Origin: Maricaulis sp.
GTDB taxonomy: Bacteria > Pseudomonadota > Alphaproteobacteria > Caulobacterales > Maricaulaceae
DNA: 64,000 bases
Reading direction: 5' to 3'
Assembly (NCBI RefSeq): GCF_017643475.1
Contig: NZ_JAEPNI010000001.1
Location: forward strand, 1,240,001 to 1,304,000
The position numbers were made by a program, and so were the translations under genes. This document shows positions 46,879-55,300 of the stretch, piece by piece. The stretch's first letter is position 1. Each line of letters starts with the position of its first letter. Below the pieces are notes generated by a model. The model was not told where the DNA came from and did no database searches. It saw nothing but the letters and a program-made list of their open reading frames with translations.

Positions 46879-47256
46879 TTAGCCCATGCAGAAAACGTTC
46901 AGCTTGTGACCATCAGGGTCTCGGAAATAGCCCGCATAGAAGCTTCCATCGCCGCGCGGACCGGCGGGGCCTTCGCATTTGGCGCCCAGTTCCTCGACCG
47001 CCAGTTTGTAAACCTTGTCGACCTGTTCGGAATCCTTGGCCTGGAAGGCGACCATCACACCATTGCCCACCGAGGCGGCATTGCCATCAAAGGGCTTGGT
47101 CAGGCCGATACCGGCTCCCTGGCCCGGATTGGCCCAGGCGATGAAGTTCTCGTCTTCCATCATGCGGCCGACACCAAACTCTGCACACAGCTTGTCATAA
47201 AATGCAGCGGCCGTGGCCATGTCATTGGTGCCGAGGGTCACGTATCCGATCATCAT
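46879..47256 (-). CDS. VOC/glyoxalase family protein
   Basis: A 125-aa protein of the vicinal oxygen chelate fold, two beta-alpha-beta-beta-beta modules. The first module is IGYVTLGTNDMATAAAFYDKL. The last strand is GYFRDPDGHKLNVFC, whose D-P-D-G-x-x-x-x-V motif is typical. Metal ligands are not fully conserved, so the activity is open: glyoxalase, dioxygenase or a binding protein. A GGGAGA ribosome-binding site lies next to a double ATG; the second ATG (47253) may be the real start. Confidence 0.88.
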   Translation of the reverse strand: MMIGYVTLGTNDMATAAAFYDKLCAEFGVGRMMEDENFIAWANPGQGAGIGLTKPFDGNAASVGNGVMVAFQAKDSEQVDKVYKLAVEELGAKCEGPAGPRGDGSFYAGYFRDPDGHKLNVFCMG

Positions 47257-47446
47257 CTTCTCCCTGTTGATGAAATTTGGAATGTTCTGGTAATGTTCTG
47301 TGCGCGAAAGCTACAGGATCACACCGGCCAGGCAAGCAAAATCTGGGCATGCCCGCTATGTATTTCCTGTGGAGATGCCTGTCGGGCACCATTCCGCCGG
47401 ATCGAATCGCGGTCTAGTCTTCCCGGTTAGAACAGCGAGGTATGTG

Positions 47447-48304
47447 ATGGCTGAAGCAGTGACACTGGATGGAGCGGGCAAGGCGACCCAATCAGTTGGT
47501 TCCAAGGCCGAGTATGCCTATCTGGATCTGCTGCGCGACATCCTGGAAAACGGTGCCGAGCAAAATGACCGTACTGGCGTGGGCACGCGTGCCGTTTTCG
47601 GTCGCCAGTTGCGCTGTGACCTGTCGGAAGGCTTTCCACTGCTGACCACCAAGAAGGTCCATTTCAAATCCATCGCCATTGAACTCCTCTGGTTCCTGCG
47701 TGGGGAAACCAATGTGAAATGGCTGCAGGAGCGCGGCGTCAGCATCTGGGATGAGTGGGCCGATGAAAACGGCGATCTGGGTCCTGTCTACGGCAAACAA
47801 TGGCGCCGCTGGGAAGGCCCGGACGGCACCGAGATCGACCAGCTCTCCAACATCATCAAGCAGATTCGGGAAAACCCGTCCTCGCGCCGGCTGATCGTGT
47901 CCGGCTGGAATCCGGTCGATGTGCCGAACATGGCGCTGCCGCCCTGTCACACGCTCTACCAGTTCAATATCGCCAACGGGAAACTCTCCTGCCAGCTCTA
48001 TCAGCGCTCGGCGGACATGTTCCTCGGCGTGCCGTTCAATATCGCGTCCTACGCGTTGCTGACGGCCATGGTGGCGCAGGTTTGCGGGCTGGAGCCGGGT
48101 GAGTACATCCACACTTTCGGTGACGCGCACATCTATTCCAATCACATGGACCAGGTGAGCGAACAGCTTTCGCGCACGCCGCGCGCCCTGCCACAGCTGA
48201 AACTCAATCCGGATGCCAAGGACCTGTTCTCCTTCGAGTATGAAGACATCGCGCTGGAGGGCTATGACCCGTATCCACGCATTTCCGCCCCGGTCGCGGT
48301 CTAG
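47447..48304 (+). CDS. thyA: thymidylate synthase
   Basis: Converts dUMP to dTMP with methylene-tetrahydrofolate. From the ATG at 47447 (CGAGG ribosome-binding site six bases before) it is 285 aa. The catalytic Cys is C167 in [12 protein letters not shown]. Other hallmarks are [40 protein letters not shown] and [11 protein letters not shown]. The N-terminus is about 20 residues longer than the E. coli protein. It leads an operon-like series with a MazG-like gene, an unknown gene and folA, which places dTMP synthesis, nucleotide clean-up and folate recycling together. Confidence 0.97.
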   Translation: MAEAVTLDGAGKATQSVGSKAEYAYLDLLRDILENGAEQNDRTGVGTRAVFGRQLRCDLSEGFPLLTTKKVHFKSIAIELLWFLRGETNVKWLQERGVSIWDEWADENGDLGPVYGKQWRRWEGPDGTEIDQLSNIIKQIRENPSSRRLIVSGWNPVDVPNMALPPCHTLYQFNIANGKLSCQLYQRSADMFLGVPFNIASYALLTAMVAQVCGLEPGEYIHTFGDAHIYSNHMDQVSEQLSRTPRALPQLKLNPDAKDLFSFEYEDIALEGYDPYPRISAPVAV

Positions 48305-48312
48305 CTGTTCTC

Positions 48313-48630
48313 ATGTCTGGCGCGCTGGGAGATCTTGCTGAGCGGATACGCCGCGTTTCGGACATCTATGCGCGCAAATACGACATCGACCGTAGCGGTG
48401 ACTGGCACCTTCTCAAGCTGCAGGAGGAGATGGGCGAGCTGACCCAGGCCTATCTGACTGCAAGTGGCAGGACGCGCCGACCGGCCGATAACGCTGCGAG
48501 GGAGCAGCTGGCACTGGAGATGGCGGATACGCTGGGCATGTTATTGCTGTTGGCACGGGATGAGGGCATCGACCTGGACGCTGCTGTGCAGGCCAAATGG
48601 CTCGATTGGCTCGAGCCTGAGAGCGCCTAG
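48313..48630 (+). CDS. MazG-like nucleotide pyrophosphohydrolase
   Basis: A 105-aa all-helical protein of the MazG/dCTPase-like group. The Mg2+-binding E-E-x-x-E motif is in LLKLQEEMGELTQAYL. The second acidic pair is in LALEMADTLGMLLLLARDEGID. It would hydrolyse nucleoside triphosphates to monophosphates. It starts 8 bases after thyA, so a role in controlling dUTP, dCTP or related pools is plausible, but the substrate is not shown by sequence. Confidence 0.85.
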   Translation: MSGALGDLAERIRRVSDIYARKYDIDRSGDWHLLKLQEEMGELTQAYLTASGRTRRPADNAAREQLALEMADTLGMLLLLARDEGIDLDAAVQAKWLDWLEPESA

Positions 48631-48648
48631 ACCATTGTGGAGGGGAGC

Positions 48649-49056
48649 ATGACAAGCGCAGCTCTGGTGGTAAGGAAGTCCGGTATCTCCGCGAGGCTGG
48701 AAACCGGTGGACACGGAAATTTCCAGCTGGTCTTCCGGCGCGCCACGCTCAAGGCCCTTTTGCCCTGCCGAGGTCACAAGCCGGTCGATGATGATCCCGC
48801 ACGCCTGCTCGAGAAGGCCATGGTCGAGCTCGCCTTTTTTGACGAGTGCGATGACGTGCTGGAATGGGCGGGCGAGCTCGATCTCGATGTCGCCAGGCCA
48901 GAAACCCTCGCCGAATTCAGGGCGGTCGATGAGGCGCGCTCCAATCTCATCGCGCTGATCGGACAACAGCGTTATGACGGTCTGCAAACGGAGATCGCCA
49001 TCGGACAGGCCATCTCGGCCGCCGCTCTTGGATATGCTTCCAGCCGGGACGAGTAG
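48649..49056 (+). CDS. hypothetical protein in the thyA-folA unit
   Basis: A 135-aa cytoplasmic protein. The ATG at 48649 has a strong GGAGGGGA ribosome-binding site. The N-terminus is beta-like (ALVVRKSGISARLETGG); the rest is helical and acidic (RLLEKAMVELAFFDECDDVLEWAGELDLD). I do not recognise a family. It ends 2 bases before folA, so it is almost surely co-transcribed with thyA and folA, but no function can be inferred beyond context. Confidence 0.7.
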   Translation: MTSAALVVRKSGISARLETGGHGNFQLVFRRATLKALLPCRGHKPVDDDPARLLEKAMVELAFFDECDDVLEWAGELDLDVARPETLAEFRAVDEARSNLIALIGQQRYDGLQTEIAIGQAISAAALGYASSRDE

Positions 49057-49058
49057 AC

Positions 49059-49580
49059 ATGAACACCATCATTCCCAGGATCAGCCTGATCGCGGCGCGC
49101 GGGCGCAATAATATCATCGGTTCGGATGGTGATTTGCCCTGGCGGTTGAGCTCGGACCTCAAATTGTTCAAGGCCATCACCAAGGGCAAACCGGTCATCA
49201 TGGGGCGCAAGACCTGGGAAAGCCTGCCGCGCAAGCCCTTGCCCGGGCGGCTCAATATCGTGGTGACTCGACAGGCGGGATACACGGCCGAGGGCGCTCA
49301 GGTCGTGGGGGATATGGGCGATGCATTCGATGCGGCGTTCATTCAGGCCAATACTGACCGGGTCGATGAAGTCTTCGTGATCGGAGGCGCCCAGATCTAT
49401 GCCGCCGCCATGACCGTGGCAGACCGTCTCTACCTGACAGAAGTCGATGCCGCGCCCGCTGGTGATGCGGCATTTCCTGAGTTTGCAGAAAAAGACTGGT
49501 CCGAGCTCGGCCGGGAGGTTTATCCTGCCAGCGAGGCGGATGATCACGCCTTTGTCTTCCGCGCGCTTGAACGCGCCTGA
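49059..49580 (+). CDS. folA: dihydrofolate reductase
   Basis: Reduces dihydrofolate, the by-product of ThyA, with NADPH. It has 173 aa. Key segments are SLIAARGRNNIIGSDGDLPWRL (with the active-site Asp/Trp region, LPW), PVIMGRKTWESLP, GRLNIVVTRQ and EVFVIGGAQIY. All are normal for chromosomal DHFR. It ends the thyA-mazG-x-folA group. The hflK promoter region follows. Confidence 0.96.
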   Translation: MNTIIPRISLIAARGRNNIIGSDGDLPWRLSSDLKLFKAITKGKPVIMGRKTWESLPRKPLPGRLNIVVTRQAGYTAEGAQVVGDMGDAFDAAFIQANTDRVDEVFVIGGAQIYAAAMTVADRLYLTEVDAAPAGDAAFPEFAEKDWSELGREVYPASEADDHAFVFRALERA

Positions 49581-49632
49581 ACAAGTTTCCAACGTGGGGG
49601 GATTCTCCCTCCGCGCGTCCCGCAGTATCAGA

Positions 49633-49662
49633 CTTGAACCTGAGCGCGCATGCGTTCATTTA
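49633..49662 (+). promoter_or_regulatory. possible sigma-32-type promoter upstream of hflK
   Basis: CTTGAA at 49633-49638 matches the heat-shock -35 element. The -10 side (TTCATTTAC at about 49655-49663) matches only loosely. The position, 60 bases before the hflK start, and the proteostasis genes that follow make a heat-shock promoter plausible but unproven. Confidence 0.3.
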
Positions 49663-49697
49663 CATCCTGATACACGACAGAAGGATTGAACCACTCC

Positions 49698-50831
49698 ATG
49701 CCATGGAATGACAATCAAGGCGGCGGCCAGGGTCCTTGGGGATCCGGCGGCGGCAATAACAACGGACAGAACCCTTGGGGCCAGCGCCCCAACGGGGGTG
49801 GCGGCGGTGGCGGTGACCAACCGCCGGATCTCGACGAGGTCGTCCGCCAGATGCAAAACAGCCTCGGCCGCATGTTTGGCGGCAAGGGCGGTGGTGCCGG
49901 CGGCGATGGCAAGAAGGGCGGGGGCTTTTTCAGCTTCAGCCTGATCCTGCTGGTGCTGATCGGTGTCTGGTTCGCGTCCAGCGGCTGGTACCAGGTTGGA
50001 CCGAACGAGAACGGTGTGGTTCTGCGTTTCGGTGAATACAGCCGGACCACCCAGCCGGGTCTGCACTTCAAGCTGCCGTCTCCGCTCGAGACCGTGATGC
50101 TGCCGGAAGTGACGACCACCCAGTCGCTGACCATCGGCACCGGCCAGGAAGGTCAGATGCTGACGCGCGACGAAAACATCGTCGATATTGACTTTGCCGT
50201 TCAGTGGCGTGTGGATCTGTCCTATCCGGACGGGGTCCGCGACTTCCTGTTCAATGTCCGTAACCCGGAGAGCACTGTTCGAGCGGTTTCCGAAAGCGCG
50301 ATGCGTGAAGTCATCGGCACCTCGGAATTGGAATTCATCATCACGGAAGGTCGTGGTGAGGTGTCCCAGCGAACGCGCGAACTGGTTCAGGCGACCCTGA
50401 ACGAGTACGAGGCGGGTATCCAGGTCCTGCAGATCAACCTGCAGACCGCCCAGCCGCCGGAAAGTGTTATCGCAGCCTTCCGTGACGTCGATGTCGCGGA
50501 GCAGGATGCCGAGCGTGCGCGTCTGGAAGCGACCGCCCATGCGAACCGGGTCATTCCGGCAGCGCGTGGTGTTGCCGCCCAGCTGACCCAGTCTGCCCAG
50601 GCCTATCGCGACTCCGTGATTGCCCAGGCGCAGGGTGATGCCGATCGTTTTGTGTCGATCTATGACCAGTATGCACTGGCACCGGAAGTGACCCGTCGCC
50701 GCATGTATCTGGAGACGATGGAACTCGTCCTGGGTCGTTCCGACCTGCTCGTTCTGGACGGTGAGGCCGGCGCATTGCCGTACCTGCCGCTCAACGAGCT
50801 TGGCAATAACCGTCGTTCGGGAGGCAATTAA
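49698..50831 (+). CDS. hflK: HflK, membrane protease modulator
   Basis: SPFH-family inner-membrane protein that forms with HflC a large periplasmic cage around FtsH. From the ATG at 49698 (MPWNDNQGG) it is 377 aa. A Gly/Asn-rich N-terminal tail (about 1-75) precedes one transmembrane helix (about 77-95) and the SPFH/band-7 domain with VGPNENGVVLRFGEY and GLHFKLPSPLETV. A coiled coil follows (VAEQDAERARLEA) and the end is YLPLNEL. It is coupled to hflC by a TAATG overlap. Confidence 0.95.
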   Translation: MPWNDNQGGGQGPWGSGGGNNNGQNPWGQRPNGGGGGGGDQPPDLDEVVRQMQNSLGRMFGGKGGGAGGDGKKGGGFFSFSLILLVLIGVWFASSGWYQVGPNENGVVLRFGEYSRTTQPGLHFKLPSPLETVMLPEVTTTQSLTIGTGQEGQMLTRDENIVDIDFAVQWRVDLSYPDGVRDFLFNVRNPESTVRAVSESAMREVIGTSELEFIITEGRGEVSQRTRELVQATLNEYEAGIQVLQINLQTAQPPESVIAAFRDVDVAEQDAERARLEATAHANRVIPAARGVAAQLTQSAQAYRDSVIAQAQGDADRFVSIYDQYALAPEVTRRRMYLETMELVLGRSDLLVLDGEAGALPYLPLNELGNNRRSGGN

Positions 50832-51706
50832 TGTTTAGAACTCTTGGACTTGTAATTCTGGGTGTCACCGTATTCATCGGCCTCCAGAGTATCTACACGG
50901 TCAATGAGCGGGAGCAGGCCCTGATCCTGCGCCTTGGTGAACCAGTCGAGAGCGTCAATGAAAACGGCGATGAAGCGGGGCTCCACTTCAAAGTGCCGTT
51001 CATCATGGACGTGCTGAAGTTTGATCGTCGCAATGTCGAGTTCGACATGCAGCCGGAGGAAATCCAGGCTTCCGACCAGGTGCGCCTTGTTGTGGATGCC
51101 TTCTTGCGTTACCGCATCGTTGACCCGCTGCGCTTCTACCAGACGGTTCGTGATGAGCGCGGTGCCCAGCTGCGCCTGCGTTCGATCATGGATGACAGCC
51201 TGCGAGGCGTTATCGCTTCCATCCCGTCCCAGGACGTGATTTCCGGTCAGCGTGCGACGCTGATGGAACGGGTCCAGACACAGGTTGAGGCCCAGGTCGC
51301 TACACAGGATCTCGGCATCGAAGTCATCGATGTCCGCATCCTGCGCGCTGACCTTCCACAGCAGATTGCTGAACGTGTCTTCCAGCGCATGCGCTCGGAG
51401 CGTGAACAGGAAGCCGCCCGCATTCGCGCTGAAGGTGAGCAGGACGCGACGGAGATCCGTGCTGACGCGGATCGCCAGGCGACGATCATCCAGGCCGAGG
51501 CGCGCGCGGAAAGCGAACGTATCCGTGGTGAGGGTGATGCCCAGCGGAACGCGATCTACGCAACGGCCTATGGTCGCGACGTGGAATTCTTTGAATTCTA
51601 CCGCTCCATGCAAGCGTATGAACTGGCCATCCAGAACGGAACACCTATCGTCATTCCGCCAGACAGCGAGTTCTTCGAATACTTCGGCAGCCAGACCGGA
51701 CAATAG
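50831..51706 (+). CDS. hflC: HflC, membrane protease modulator
   Basis: Partner of HflK in the FtsH-regulating complex. It has 291 aa. An N-terminal transmembrane helix (LGLVILGVTVFIGLQSIYTV) leads to the SPFH domain with NEREQALILRLGEPV and GLHFKVPFIMDVLKFDRR. A long Arg/Glu/Ala coiled coil (RMRSEREQEAARIRAEGEQ) follows, and the end DSEFFEYFG is typical. A perfect hairpin terminator lies 24 bases after the stop. Confidence 0.95.
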   Translation: MFRTLGLVILGVTVFIGLQSIYTVNEREQALILRLGEPVESVNENGDEAGLHFKVPFIMDVLKFDRRNVEFDMQPEEIQASDQVRLVVDAFLRYRIVDPLRFYQTVRDERGAQLRLRSIMDDSLRGVIASIPSQDVISGQRATLMERVQTQVEAQVATQDLGIEVIDVRILRADLPQQIAERVFQRMRSEREQEAARIRAEGEQDATEIRADADRQATIIQAEARAESERIRGEGDAQRNAIYATAYGRDVEFFEFYRSMQAYELAIQNGTPIVIPPDSEFFEYFGSQTGQ

Positions 51707-51729
51707 TCCAGCGGCTCTGAAAACAGATC

Positions 51730-51757
51730 ACAGCCCCGCCATCGGCGGGGCTGTTTT
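51730..51757 (+). terminator. Rho-independent terminator after hflC
   Basis: An 11-bp perfect stem, ACAGCCCCGCC (51730-51740) with GGCGGGGCTGT (51744-51754) and a 3-nt ATC loop, is followed by TTT and T-rich sequence. It separates hflKC from degP. Confidence 0.85.
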
Positions 51758-51871
51758 CGTTTCGAAATCCACACGAATTCATGACGATGCCGTTAGGCCG
51801 GTTGCGGGCCTGCCGTGCTTGGGGGTATTCAGGGGTTAACGTGTAATCACCTGAGATGTGAGCAGAACTGT

Positions 51872-53263
51872 ATGTTTCGTTTTCTGGCCCCAGTCCTGAC
51901 CGTCGTATTGATGCTGACCACGCCCGGTGCCGTCACCGCTCACCCTGCACCGGACGGGTTCGCCGACCTTGCCGAGCGCCTGTCTCCGGCCGTGGTCAAT
52001 ATCGCCGCCGCGCAGCGTCTGGACAGTGATGATCGCCTGCCGGATTTCCCGGAAGGGTCTCCGCTCGAGCGTTTCAACGATATTTTTGGTGACGGCCCGC
52101 GCATCGCCAACTCGCTGGGCTCCGGTTTCATCATCGATCCCGAAGGCATCGTCGTCACCAATAACCACGTGATTGATGGCGCAGACGAGGTCGAGGTTTC
52201 CCTGCCGGACGGACGGGTTTTCCCGGCACAGGTTATCGGCACCGATCCGGTCACGGACCTGGCGGTGCTGCGCATGGAAACCGACGAGGCGATGCCGTTC
52301 GTCGCCTTTGGTGACAGTGATGGCGCCCGGGTGGGTGACTGGGTGATCGCGATCGGTAACCCGTTCGGCCTGGGCGGTACGCTGACGGCCGGTGTCGTCT
52401 CGGCGCGGGGTCGTGATGCCGGTGGCCGTTATGACGACTACATCCAGACGGATGTGGCGATCAATACAGGCAATTCCGGCGGTCCGCTGTTCAATATGAG
52501 CGGTGATGTGGTGGGCGTGAACACGATGATCCTGTCGCCAACCGGTGCCAGTGTCGGCATTTCGCTGTCCATCCCGTCCAATATCGCGACACGTGTCGTC
52601 GACCAGCTGGTGGAGTTCGGCGAGACCCGCCGCGGCTGGCTGGGTGTGCGGGTTCAGCCCGTCACCCCCGACCTGGCCGAGAGTTATGATCTGGACACAC
52701 CCTATGGCGTGATCCTGGGCAATATCGAGGATGGCAGCCCGGCAGAAGAAGGCGGGCTGCGCCAGGGCGATCTGGTGCTGACCTTTGACGGTCGCCGTGT
52801 GCGCGATGACCGATTCTTCACCCGCCAGGTCGCGGAAACCGAGATCGGTGCCACGGTCGAACTGGAAATCGTGCGTCGCGATCGTCGCATGACCCGGACT
52901 ATCACCATTGGTGAATTGGTCGAGGAGGGCGATGAGCTCGAGGAAACCTCAAATGTCGACGTCATCATTCCGCGCACGGGTGCCGAGAACGAGGTCTTTG
53001 GCATGACGCTTGGCCCGCTCACCCCGCAAAACCGTCGCCGCTATCGTGTGCATCCCGATGCCGAGGGTGTGCTGGTGACCGAAGTCGATGCGACCTCGGA
53101 CGCGGCCGGCAAGGTGCGTCCGGGTGATGTCATCGAAGAGGTGGAGTTCACACGTGTGGAGAGCATTGCCGATATCCGTGCGATCACGGACGAGGCGGAC
53201 GGCCCGGTGCGTTTCCAGCTCAATCGTGGCGGCCAGTACGTGCTGCAATCCATCCGCTCGTGA
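51872..53263 (+). CDS. degP: periplasmic serine protease of the DegP/HtrA (Do) family
   Basis: Periplasmic protease-chaperone for misfolded envelope proteins. From the ATG at 51872 it is 463 aa, with a signal peptide cleaved near VTAHP. The catalytic triad is H99 (TNNHVID), D129 (TDLAVL) and S202 (GNSGGP). A long LA-type loop is present near 50-78. Two PDZ domains follow: PDZ1 at about 265-350 (GWLGVRVQPV) and a degenerate PDZ2 ending VRFQLNRGGQ. The stop overlaps the miaA start by 4 bases. Confidence 0.94.
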   Translation: MFRFLAPVLTVVLMLTTPGAVTAHPAPDGFADLAERLSPAVVNIAAAQRLDSDDRLPDFPEGSPLERFNDIFGDGPRIANSLGSGFIIDPEGIVVTNNHVIDGADEVEVSLPDGRVFPAQVIGTDPVTDLAVLRMETDEAMPFVAFGDSDGARVGDWVIAIGNPFGLGGTLTAGVVSARGRDAGGRYDDYIQTDVAINTGNSGGPLFNMSGDVVGVNTMILSPTGASVGISLSIPSNIATRVVDQLVEFGETRRGWLGVRVQPVTPDLAESYDLDTPYGVILGNIEDGSPAEEGGLRQGDLVLTFDGRRVRDDRFFTRQVAETEIGATVELEIVRRDRRMTRTITIGELVEEGDELEETSNVDVIIPRTGAENEVFGMTLGPLTPQNRRRYRVHPDAEGVLVTEVDATSDAAGKVRPGDVIEEVEFTRVESIADIRAITDEADGPVRFQLNRGGQYVLQSIRS

Positions 53264-54174
53264 CACCGATCCTGCTGATTGCCGGGCCGACAGCGGCCGG
53301 GAAAACAGCGCTGGCAATCGAAGCGGCCCGCCACCTGGATGGTGAGATCATCAATGCCGACTCGATGCAGATCTATGCCGGTCTGCCGATCATCACCGCC
53401 TGTCCGGATGATGAAGAACGCGCGGCTGCGCCTCACCACCTGTTCGCAACCATTGATCCGGCCCAGCGCTGGTCTGTCGGCGAGTGGAGCCAGGCGGCGC
53501 TGGCGCTCGTTGACGAGATCAGTGCGCGCGGTAAAACGCCGATACTGGTTGGCGGCACGGGGCTCTACTTCAATGCCCTGACGATCGGGCTGGCACCGGT
53601 CCCGGAGATTTCTGCTGAGACCCGGGCGCGAGCCACAGCCTTGCTTGAAGACGAGGGGCTGGACGCTGTTCGTGCGGAAGCGGAGCGCCAGGACCCGTTC
53701 TCCGCGGCCAGGATCAAACCCGCCGACAAACAGCGGCTCTTGCGGCTGGTGGAAGTCGGCTGGGAAACCGGACGGCCACTCTCCAGCTTTCACAGCGAAA
53801 CCACGCCCTTGCTGGGCGAGCGGGCCTGGCGCGGGATTGTCATCGAGCCGGACCGCCAGGCGCTTTATGACCGCATCGATCTTCGTTTCGATCTCATGCT
53901 GGATGCGGGGGCTTTGGAAGAGGTGAGGGCGTTTCGCTCGCGTGGTCTGGACCCGGACCTGCCAGCGATGAAGGCACTTGGCGTGCCGCAACTGATCGCC
54001 CATCTGGATGGCACGCTTGATCTGGCCGAGGCGATCGAAATCTCCAAGCGAGAGAGCCGTCGTTACGCCAAGCGCCAGATGACATGGTTCCGTAATCAAC
54101 AGGCTGGCTGGGATCGGGTGACAGCGTTGCATAAGGATGGCGCGCGAACACAACTCGCTGCCTTGCTGGGCTAG
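53260..54174 (+). CDS. miaA: tRNA dimethylallyltransferase
   Basis: Adds the isopentenyl group to A37 of tRNAs reading UNN codons. It has 304 aa with a GTG start coupled to degP (GTGA overlap). The P-loop GPTAAGKT is at 9-16, the substrate motif DSMQIYAGLPIIT follows, then PILVGGTGLYFNAL, and KRESRRYAKRQMTWFRNQ near the end. Length and motifs are normal. Co-location with hflKC and degP recalls the enterobacterial miaA-hfq-hflXKC region, but hfq and hflX are absent here. Confidence 0.96.
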   Translation: MTPILLIAGPTAAGKTALAIEAARHLDGEIINADSMQIYAGLPIITACPDDEERAAAPHHLFATIDPAQRWSVGEWSQAALALVDEISARGKTPILVGGTGLYFNALTIGLAPVPEISAETRARATALLEDEGLDAVRAEAERQDPFSAARIKPADKQRLLRLVEVGWETGRPLSSFHSETTPLLGERAWRGIVIEPDRQALYDRIDLRFDLMLDAGALEEVRAFRSRGLDPDLPAMKALGVPQLIAHLDGTLDLAEAIEISKRESRRYAKRQMTWFRNQQAGWDRVTALHKDGARTQLAALLG

Positions 54175-54246
54175 GCCTGCTGGACATGGGCACGAGAGAC
54201 GGGTCCTATCAGTGCCCCGATTCCTCTCCCGAAAGCCCATCCGGAA

Positions 54247-55239
54247 ATGACTGACGCGCTCTATAACGACGATATCGATCTCACACCCATTTTCGATCTG
54301 AAGCTTGCCCTGGTGGGGTATGGCAATCACGGTCGGTCCCATGCGCTGTGTCTGCGCGATAGCGGCGCAAAGAATATCCGCATCGCTCTGCGCCAGGGTT
54401 CGCCGTCGCGGGCGAAGGCCGAGGCGGACGGGTTTGAGGTGGTCACCCTGGCGGAGGCCGCAGCTTGGGCGGATGCAGTGGCCTTGCTCGCTGCGGACGA
54501 AGCGCATCGCCAGATCTGGGACAATGAAATTGCACCCAATCGCAAACCGGGCCAGGCGCTGATCGTCTGTCACGGCTTTTCGATCCACTACGAGCTGATC
54601 ACGCCGCCAGCAGATTGCGATGTCATCCTGGCGGCGGCCAAGGGGCCAGGCGGCGCGGTGCGACAGGAGTTTGAAAAGGGCAAGGGGCTGATCGGTTTCT
54701 GGGCGGTGCACCGGGACGCGTCCGGCCGGGCCCGTGAGATCGCGCTGGCTTATCTCGCCGGTATCGGGTCGGGCAATGTTGGCATTTTCCCGACGACCTT
54801 CCGCGAAGAGACTGTCTCGGATCTGTTCGGGGAGCAGGTGGTTCTGGTGGGCGGCATGGTCGCCCTGGCCAAGGCGAGTTTCGACCGCCTGGTGGCGGCC
54901 GGCGTGTCCGAGCGCATGGCCTATATCGACTGTGTGCACGAGATCAAATACCTGGCCGACCTCATCCAGTCGCGCGGCATTGCCGGCATGTACAAGGCGA
55001 TTTCCGACACGGCCGAATTTGGCGCCCGGGAGATCGAGGCCCGGATTGCGGGCCCGGAACTGCGCAAGGTCTTCGACGACGCAATGGCCGACATTGAAAG
55101 CGACCGGTTTGCGCGCAAATGGGTCGAGACCTATGAGGCGGGTGAGGCTATGGTCGCGGATCGTGATGCGGACGAGGCCTTGAAGATCGAGGAAGCGGGT
55201 CGGGATCTGCGTTCGCGGCTCTACGGTGCCTCGAAATAG
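54247..55239 (+). CDS. ilvC: ketol-acid reductoisomerase-like protein (class I, divergent)
   Basis: Class I KARI makes dihydroxy acids in valine and isoleucine synthesis. This 330-aa protein has the class I length and order: Rossmann VGYGNHGRSHALCLRDSG (24-41), CHGFSIHY, AAKGPGGAVR, SDLFGEQVVLVGG, DCVHEIKYLADLI and ISDTAEFG. It departs from the usual consensus at conserved places: the GYGSQGHA loop reads GYGNHGRS and the GPGH motif reads GPGG. Acidic Mg2+ ligands appear kept. It may be a specialised paralogue or have changed cofactor use. No other ilv gene is nearby. Confidence 0.85.
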   Translation: MTDALYNDDIDLTPIFDLKLALVGYGNHGRSHALCLRDSGAKNIRIALRQGSPSRAKAEADGFEVVTLAEAAAWADAVALLAADEAHRQIWDNEIAPNRKPGQALIVCHGFSIHYELITPPADCDVILAAAKGPGGAVRQEFEKGKGLIGFWAVHRDASGRAREIALAYLAGIGSGNVGIFPTTFREETVSDLFGEQVVLVGGMVALAKASFDRLVAAGVSERMAYIDCVHEIKYLADLIQSRGIAGMYKAISDTAEFGAREIEARIAGPELRKVFDDAMADIESDRFARKWVETYEAGEAMVADRDADEALKIEEAGRDLRSRLYGASK

Positions 55240-55300
55240 CCAAGATGCACAATCAGTTGTAATAGACGAATTATTCCAGAGTGGATTGCAGGGGCTGGCA

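Noticed and set aside
53041-54939. 632-codon antisense frame over degP-miaA-ilvC
   Set aside because: It spans three well-supported genes on the other strand and shows no motifs; it is a codon-bias artefact.
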